Assembly (NCBI GenBank): GCA_030613765.1
Contig: JAUWLI010000015.1
Location: forward strand, 1 to 20,896
Length of the DNA: 20,896 bases
Origin: Phycisphaerae bacterium
GTDB taxonomy: Bacteria; Planctomycetota; Phycisphaerae; Sedimentisphaerales; SG8-4
Direction of reading: 5' to 3'
Shown: positions 17,085-20,896 of the stretch, one piece after another
Position numbering within the stretch: position 1 is the first letter of the stretch
Layout: each line of letters opens with the position of its first letter
Translations under genes and position numbers: made by a program
The notes under the pieces: model-generated
What the model was told of the DNA's origin: nothing
The model's input: the letters and a program-made list of their open reading frames with translations, nothing else
The model's database searches: none

Positions 17085-17783
17085 ATGTTGAATTTTGACC
17101 GCATCGCCGATAAGTTTGACAAAAATCAGCAGCGAGCCAATAACAGTGAAACACAAACACAGGCAGTGAAGAAAAACAATAAATGTTCATTGCGTGTGCT
17201 GTTATTGGGCTTTGCTGTTGTGATTGTGGGGGGTATTGTCTACCATTTTTGGCCGGCGATAAAAGACGCTGTGGCAACAACAAAAACTGCTGTAGTTGCT
17301 GACAACGAAGTATCGCTGACCGGTATTTTCTATACCGAAAATGACCCCGACCCAATAGCTATGATTAACGGTTATATAGCACACGAAGAGGATATGATAG
17401 GCAGCGTGAGGGTCCTTAAAATACACAAAGACAATGTCGAATTTGAAAAGGACGGTCGCAGGTGGAGTCAAACTATGCCGACTGCGGAGGAAACCACCGG
17501 TTCCAATCTGCCGGTGCTGCTGGAGCTTGGCTCGCACAAGTGTCCACCATGCAGGCAGATGACGCCTATCTTAAACGAGCTGAGGTCTGAGTACTCGGGG
17601 AAATTTCAAATAAGGTATATTGACGTGTGGCAAGACAGGGCGGCAGGTACAAAGTACGGGGTCAGAGCGATTCCGACTCAGATTTTTTTCGACAGCAAGG
17701 GCAGGGAAGTGTTTCGCCATGTTGGTTTCTATCCCAAGAGGGACATCCTGACTACGTGGAGGAAGATTGGCATCAAACTTTGA
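17085..17783 (+). CDS. Membrane-anchored thioredoxin-fold protein with extra N-terminal domain
   Basis: The 232-residue product has a cytoplasmic tail (1-35), one membrane segment (about 36-55), a small domain (about 76-131) and a thioredoxin domain (about 142-232). The redox site is CPPC at 153-156 (HKCPPCRQM) and the cis-proline segment is AIPTQI (P197). The small domain (LTGIFY, AMINGYIAHEEDMIG, VRVLKIHKDNVEFE, GRRW) resembles the C-terminal domain of type II secretion proteins of the GspB/GspC kind, from its pattern of 'I-NG-I-H-GD-hydrophobic-V-I-V-E' positions; this is recognition by eye. The thioredoxin domain would face the periplasm and reduce or oxidise disulfides there. AAGGA is 11 bases from the ATG. 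It is monocistronic and converges on the propeller gene. No secretion genes are adjacent. Confidence 0.85.
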   Translation: MLNFDRIADKFDKNQQRANNSETQTQAVKKNNKCSLRVLLLGFAVVIVGGIVYHFWPAIKDAVATTKTAVVADNEVSLTGIFYTENDPDPIAMINGYIAHEEDMIGSVRVLKIHKDNVEFEKDGRRWSQTMPTAEETTGSNLPVLLELGSHKCPPCRQMTPILNELRSEYSGKFQIRYIDVWQDRAAGTKYGVRAIPTQIFFDSKGREVFRHVGFYPKRDILTTWRKIGIKL

Positions 17784-17833
17784 AATCATCCTGTCCCGAT
17801 TGCCCGCCGCTCTTATCTGAAGTTTTCCTGACG

Positions 17834-19198
17834 TTATCTTTTCTTGCGTGGTTTAGCAATACAATAAAGATGTGTTTTACCCTTCAGGAACAACTCGTCT
17901 CCAACAATAGCAGGCGAGGCATCAAACTTGTCATCCAGAGTGTTCGTAGCCAACACTTGAAATTCTTCTGCATGCCTGATGACTTGGCATACGCCATTTC
18001 GTCCAACGAAATAAATCCGATTAGCTACTCCTACCGGTGAGGCGTAAATATCTCTCGTTTCCTCAAGAGGCTGTTTCACAAAATTGGCTTTGCCGGTCCT
18101 TGCCTGGTAGCAGGAAATGACGGCCTTATTGACGGAACAAACATAAATCTTGTCCCCGTAGAGCAGGGGCGAGGGAACATAAGGGGTCGCTTTATTAACC
18201 TCCCAGCTAATGGCATCGGAACCACTCAGGTCACCGGTGCGTCCCAGCTCGATAGCCTGCAGGGCGCTGCCGCGAAAACCGCTGGCGCAAAACACCTTCC
18301 CGAAACCAACGACCGGGGAAGGAACTACGTTTCCGGTCTGCCCGCTGCATTGCCAGATGAGCCGGCCCGTTTTAAGGTCATAGCTGCGAACGAATTTCGC
18401 CGCGCTGACGATCACCTGAATCTTTGCGTCGACTTCAACGGCAACCGGTGTCGCCCAGGAAGTGACCTCATCCCGACCTTTTTTCCATATCGTCTGACCC
18501 GTTTTCTTACTGAGCGCATAGATGAAAGAGTCGTCTTCATGGTCCATCACGACAATCACCGTATCAGAAGCCAAAGCCGGCGAGCTGCCCTCGCCGAACA
18601 TCATCTTTGCTCTCAGCTTCCCCAGGTCCCTGCTCCATAAGTGGTTGCCCTCGATGTCATAGCAATGCACACCGCGAGAACCAAAACTCGCCCAGACGTG
18701 CCTGCCGTCGGTGACCGGTGAATAAGAAGCAAAGCCGTGAGTAGGATGATGGCCCTCGTGAGGCAGCTCTTCACGAACGGTCTTCTGCCAGAGAAGCTTA
18801 CCGTTCCTTCGGTCAACACAGACAAGGACAAACTTGTAAACATTCGTCGGAGCCCTTCCGCCATGAAAGGGTCTTCTTCTGCCTGCACTCGGTCCCGAAT
18901 TCTGAGCCTCTGGAGCGGCTGGCGTGCCCTTTTTATCCGTCTTAATGGCCGCCTGAAAGAATATTCTGTCAGCCCAGACGATTGGGCTTGAGGTACCATC
19001 ACCGGTCAGTTTGACCTTCCATTTAATATTCTCCGTCTCGCTCCAGGTAATGGGCGGATTGCCATTTGGGGCCACACCTGTGGCATCAGGTCCACGCCAC
19101 GTTGGCCAATAATCAATCCCGGAGCCCCCGTAAACCTCCACCGACGCCAGGACTATCAGAAAACCGATACCGATCCTCAAAGCTAAAAGTCTGTTCAC
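17834..19198 (-). CDS. Secreted PQQ-like beta-propeller protein
   Basis: The 454-residue product has a signal peptide (about 1-24) and then YWPTWRGPDATG, a common opening of planctomycete secreted PQQ-like proteins. Repeated blades with Trp-Lys/Gly motifs (GKLLWQK, GNHLWSRDLG, GQTIWKKG, GRLIWQCSG) and 'SSPIVW', 'YSPVTDGRHVWA', 'PSPLLYGDKIYV', 'ASPAIVGDELF' strands mark an eight-bladed-type propeller as in BamB and quinoprotein dehydrogenases. No dehydrogenase catalytic residues can be confirmed, so binding or scaffold function is more likely than enzyme activity. The frame extends to 19288, but GTG 19198 has AAGGGAA a few bases upstream and gives a clean signal peptide, whereas the longer form adds 30 mostly polar residues. 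The last residues are basic (KPRKKR). Confidence 0.88.
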   Translation of the reverse strand: MNRLLALRIGIGFLIVLASVEVYGGSGIDYWPTWRGPDATGVAPNGNPPITWSETENIKWKVKLTGDGTSSPIVWADRIFFQAAIKTDKKGTPAAPEAQNSGPSAGRRRPFHGGRAPTNVYKFVLVCVDRRNGKLLWQKTVREELPHEGHHPTHGFASYSPVTDGRHVWASFGSRGVHCYDIEGNHLWSRDLGKLRAKMMFGEGSSPALASDTVIVVMDHEDDSFIYALSKKTGQTIWKKGRDEVTSWATPVAVEVDAKIQVIVSAAKFVRSYDLKTGRLIWQCSGQTGNVVPSPVVGFGKVFCASGFRGSALQAIELGRTGDLSGSDAISWEVNKATPYVPSPLLYGDKIYVCSVNKAVISCYQARTGKANFVKQPLEETRDIYASPVGVANRIYFVGRNGVCQVIRHAEEFQVLATNTLDDKFDASPAIVGDELFLKGKTHLYCIAKPRKKR

Positions 19199-19203
19199 TA
19201 AAG

Positions 19204-19210
19204 TTCCCTT
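19204..19210 (-). promoter_or_regulatory. SD sequence fixing the GTG start of the propeller gene
   Basis: AAGGGAA on the minus strand ends five bases before GTG 19198. The ATG at 19288 lacks a well-spaced SD sequence apart from AAGGAG at 19291-19296, which is very close to it. Confidence 0.6.
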
Positions 19211-19259
19211 TCCATCCGTATGATTGTCCTTTTTGAAACGAAATACCCAATTAACGCTT

Positions 19260-19288
19260 AACATACCAAGTATGTATTGAAAACGCAA
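19260..19288 (-). promoter_or_regulatory. Candidate promoter of the propeller gene with overlapping palindrome
   Basis: On the minus strand TTGCGT (19283-19288), a 17-base spacer and TATGTT (19260-19265). Both hexamers are weak. The perfect inverted repeat ACATAC-CAA-GTATGT (19261-19275) overlaps the -10 and spacer, a position typical of a repressor site. Confidence 0.35.
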
Positions 19289-19346
19289 TCTCCTTCATAA
19301 AGCCAGCCGAGGCGAAAAAATACACTATATTTATCTAAAAAAGATA

Positions 19347-19375
19347 TTGACAAGCGTTATTGTTGCCCCGATAAT
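19347..19375 (+). promoter_or_regulatory. Strong sigma-70-type promoter for the 35-residue peptide gene
   Basis: TTGACA (19347-19352, perfect) is followed after 17 bases by GATAAT (19370-19375, five of six). Transcription would start near 19382, leaving a leader of about 70 bases before the ATG at 19451. No comparably good promoter is seen between here and the RRM gene. Confidence 0.75.
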
Positions 19376-19450
19376 GCTGAATCTTCTGCTGTAAGGAAGA
19401 AAGATGAGATTATAAGCTAAGTTTCTTTATTTATGAAAGGAGTGAATCGT

Positions 19451-19558
19451 ATGGTTTGCGAAGAAACACCTCAAGTTCCTGAAGAGCCTCAGGCACCACC
19501 TGAAGAGCCTCAGGAAACACCCTCTGAAGAGTCTCCGGCAGAGCCGGCAGAAAATTAA
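19451..19558 (+). CDS. 35-residue Pro/Glu-rich small protein
   Basis: I do not recognise a family. The ATG has AAAGGAG nine bases upstream and a strong promoter about 75 bases before it, and a stable hairpin follows the stop by eight bases, so it looks like a complete small gene. The product starts MVCEETPQ and contains two copies of PEEPQ, followed by a PSEESPAEPAEN end. It has a single Cys at position 3, no hydrophobic segment and a strongly acidic composition, so it should be disordered and soluble. It could instead be the leader of a longer transcript that includes the RRM gene, or the unit could be a regulatory RNA that happens to carry this frame. Confidence 0.6.
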   Translation: MVCEETPQVPEEPQAPPEEPQETPSEESPAEPAEN

Positions 19559-19566
19559 TATTTTTT

Positions 19567-19602
19567 GGGAAGGGAGTTAGATGAGCTGTCTGGCTCCCTC
19601 CC
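19567..19602 (+). terminator. Long hairpin after the small protein gene, terminator-like
   Basis: GGGA(A)GGGAGTTAGA (19567-19581) pairs with TCTGGCTCCCTCCC (19589-19602): 14 pairs with two G-T wobbles and one bulged A, closing a 7-base loop. It is followed by GTTGTTGTT rather than a clean T run, so termination may be partial. That would let some transcripts continue into the RRM gene. Confidence 0.45.
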
Positions 19603-19736
19603 GTTGTTGTTGCAGGTCGCTCTTGAGTCGGGTAATTGCGGGCAAACTCTATCCTCGGATCATGCAGGCAATGAGGGTAGCAAACCTGTGAAAGACCCCA
19701 GGCCAGTTGTAGTTGGCGGCCATTGTTAATGCTTCA

Positions 19737-19817
19737 ATGAAAGGAAAATTCAACCGTTTAGCTAAGTCCTTTAAATGGGTAATATCCGTTAAAGGCGAGA
19801 AAAGGAAATCGAAATGA
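19737..19817 (+). CDS. Possible 26-residue leader ORF coupled to the RRM gene
   Basis: ATG 19737 opens a 26-codon frame encoding a very basic peptide (MKGKFNRLAKSF, then WVISVKGEKRKSK). Its TGA (19815-19817) overlaps the RRM start codon as ATGA, the arrangement of translationally coupled genes. There is no clear SD sequence. In the same frame a TTG at 19713 and another short ORF (19581-19691) lie upstream. It may be a true leader peptide, or a chance frame in an A-rich leader. Confidence 0.3.
   Translation: MKGKFNRLAKSFKWVISVKGEKRKSK
19768..19795 (+). promoter_or_regulatory. Leader hairpin just before the RRM start
   Basis: CCTTTAA-(A)-TGGG (19768-19779) pairs with TCCGTTAAAGG (19785-19795) around a 5-base loop: 11 pairs, with one bulged A and G-T wobbles near the loop. 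It ends six bases before the SD sequence AAAGGAA (19801-19807). Its place suggests an effect on translation or mRNA stability of the RRM gene. Confidence 0.45.
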
Positions 19818-20176
19818 ATATCTATGTTGGAAATTTGGCACGTGAGGTAACTGAAGACGACTTGCGTGAGGCCTTTGAAGCACATGGCCAGGTCAGCACC
19901 GCCACTATCATAACAGATAAGTTCAGTGGTGAGTCAAGAGGTTTTGGATTTGTCGAAATGCCCTCAAAGAGTGAAGCCCAAACCGCAATCACAGAAATGA
20001 ACGAGAAAGATTTGAAGGGCCGTACCATTAACGTCAACGAGGCTCGTCCGAAAACCGACCGCGGTGGCGGACGCAGAGGAGGTGGTGGTTTTGGCGGTGG
20101 TCGTGGCGGCGGTGGTGGCGGTGGCCGTGGTGGCGGCGGGGGTCGTGGCGGCGGCGGTGGTGGACGTCGTTACTAA
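19814..20176 (+). CDS. RRM RNA-binding protein with Gly/Arg-rich tail
   Basis: The 120-residue product is a single RNA-recognition motif (1-78) with RNP2 IYVGNL (3-8) and RNP1 RGFGFVEM (42-49), whose aromatic residues stack on RNA bases. A low-complexity tail (83-120) of Gly and Arg follows, ending in RRY. Bacterial members of this family are small, often cold- or stress-induced, and thought to act as RNA chaperones, as in cyanobacterial Rbp proteins; that role is inferred here. The tail contains several RGG-type triplets, a form associated with non-specific RNA binding and phase separation in eukaryotes. The ATG has AAAGGAA upstream. The gene has a long structured leader and its own strong terminator. 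The tail DNA (about 20062-20170) is a GGT/GGC/CGT repeat prone to length change. Confidence 0.95.
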   Translation: MNIYVGNLAREVTEDDLREAFEAHGQVSTATIITDKFSGESRGFGFVEMPSKSEAQTAITEMNEKDLKGRTINVNEARPKTDRGGGRRGGGGFGGGRGGGGGGGRGGGGGRGGGGGGRRY

Positions 20177-20231
20177 TCACCAATATAAACAAGAATTTTC
20201 ATATACGTTCTCCACTCATATAACAATACCG

Positions 20232-20266
20232 GCGATTCGCTCACCAATGGGCGAATCGCTGTTTTT
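20232..20266 (+). terminator. Rho-independent terminator of the RRM gene
   Basis: GCGATTCGCTC (20232-20242) pairs with GGGCGAATCGC (20249-20259), 11 pairs with one G-T wobble and a 6-base loop, followed by TG and five T. It lies 55 bases after the RRM stop. Confidence 0.9.
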
Positions 20267-20423
20267 CTACAAGGCACACACTGCTGTTTTCCTGCTTTCT
20301 ATTCATTATTGAATCCCTTATACTTTTCCATAAAAGTTCACTGTAATAAAAGATTGCTGTGACATTAACCAAACAAAGACGTATTGGAAACAACTTTAGA
20401 AACCACACAAGGTAGGTACGGAA

Positions 20424-20896
20424 ATGAAAGCAATGATTAAAAGCCATCTACGGATTATCTTGATGATAATTTTGCCGGTTCTTATTTGCCCCTGTTCGGT
20501 TATTTCCTCTGTACAGCAACCTGTGACAAACAAAGATTCTTCGTGTAAATACTTCAAGATTCAGGTTGTGGACCGACAAACCGAACGGGGGGTGCCTTTG
20601 GTTGAATTACGAACCACTAACAACATAAGGTACTTTACGGACAGCCATGGAATTGTCGCTTTTTATGAACCGGGCTTGATGGACACAGAGGTCTTCTTCT
20701 TTGTTGAAAGCCACGGTTATGAATTTCCGAAAGACGGATTTGGCATGCGCGGAAAAAAGCTCAAGATTTCGCCGGGTGCAAGTGCCATCATCAAAATCGA
20801 CCGCCTCAATATCGCTGAACGCCTTTACCGTGTCACTGGCCAGGGCATCTATCGTGATAGCGTCTTGACCGGGCATCCGGTCCCGCTGAAAAATCC
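20424..20896 (+). CDS. N-terminal part of a secreted protein, runs off the window
   Basis: The frame is open from ATG 20424 to the window end (157 codons visible). Residues about 8-29 form a signal peptide (hydrophobic IILMIILPVLICPC, with a Cys that might be lipidated). A compact beta-rich segment follows: FKIQVVDRQTERGVPLVELRT, with TDSHGIVAFYEP and FFFVESHGYEF, which looks like a transthyretin- or carboxypeptidase-regulatory-like fold that handles extracellular binding. The visible end (ERLYRVTGQGIYRDSVLTG) is a conserved-looking start of the next domain, which I cannot name. The SD sequence is GGTAGG or GGAA just upstream. This looks like an exported planctomycete protein; function unknown without the rest. 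Confidence 0.75.
   Translation, partial: MKAMIKSHLRIILMIILPVLICPCSVISSVQQPVTNKDSSCKYFKIQVVDRQTERGVPLVELRTTNNIRYFTDSHGIVAFYEPGLMDTEVFFFVESHGYEFPKDGFGMRGKKLKISPGASAIIKIDRLNIAERLYRVTGQGIYRDSVLTGHPVPLKN

Noticed and set aside
19581..19691. 36-codon frame starting MSCLAPSRCCC with AGGGAG just upstream
   Set aside because: The SD-like bases are part of the hairpin stem at 19567-19602, spacing is too short, and the composition is unlike a protein.

Overview
The window looks like a chromosomal segment of a planctomycete, probably of the Phycisphaerae type. The pointers are two Tat-exported sulfatases with planctomycete-style N-termini, a secreted sialate O-acetylesterase, a secreted PQQ-like propeller opening with a YWPTWRGP motif, and frequent GTG or TTG starts behind good Shine-Dalgarno (SD) sequences. 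This assignment is inferred from protein style; no rRNA marker is present. I saw no tRNA, rRNA, CRISPR array, insertion sequence or phage gene.

Layout. 1-430: end of a gene cut by the window edge, then a rho-independent terminator. 449-2624 (minus): a TlpA-like thiol-disulfide lipoprotein, ribosomal protein L27 with its own near-consensus promoter, an intergenic terminator and the Obg GTPase. 2983-4554 (plus): sialate O-acetylesterase. 4769-8288 (plus): two tandem paralogous cation/proton antiporters, each ending in a CBS pair. 8337-9986 (plus): rnpA, a minimal MerR-like regulator and an MlaD/MCE protein, joined by 4-base GTGA overlaps and closed by a terminator. 10039-16492 (minus): feoB, then a DtxR-type repressor fused to a FeoA domain, then two sulfatases, the last with a HEAT-repeat tail. 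A perfect 18-bp palindrome overlaps the feoB promoter. 17085-17783 (plus): membrane-anchored thioredoxin with an extra N-terminal domain. 17834-19198 (minus): PQQ-like propeller protein. 19347-20266 (plus): a compact unit for a 35-residue Pro/Glu-rich peptide, a structured leader with a coupled leader ORF, and an RRM protein with a long Gly/Arg tail. 20424 to the end: start of a secreted protein that runs off the window.

How the genes fit together. Most are housekeeping (obg, rpmA, rnpA), envelope redox and ion homeostasis (TlpA, thioredoxin, antiporters, MCE protein), ferrous iron uptake with a local iron-type repressor, and breakdown of sulfated or acetylated glycans. No single system dominates. 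The parts most worth following up are the iron operon with its candidate operator, the rnpA-merR-mlaD coupling, the short peptide gene and RRM leader region at 19.3-20.2 kb, and the thioredoxin fusion. Several starts were moved from the longest ORF because a good SD sequence precedes an internal start: obg at 1444, tlpA at 2558, dtxR at 14441 and the propeller at 19198.
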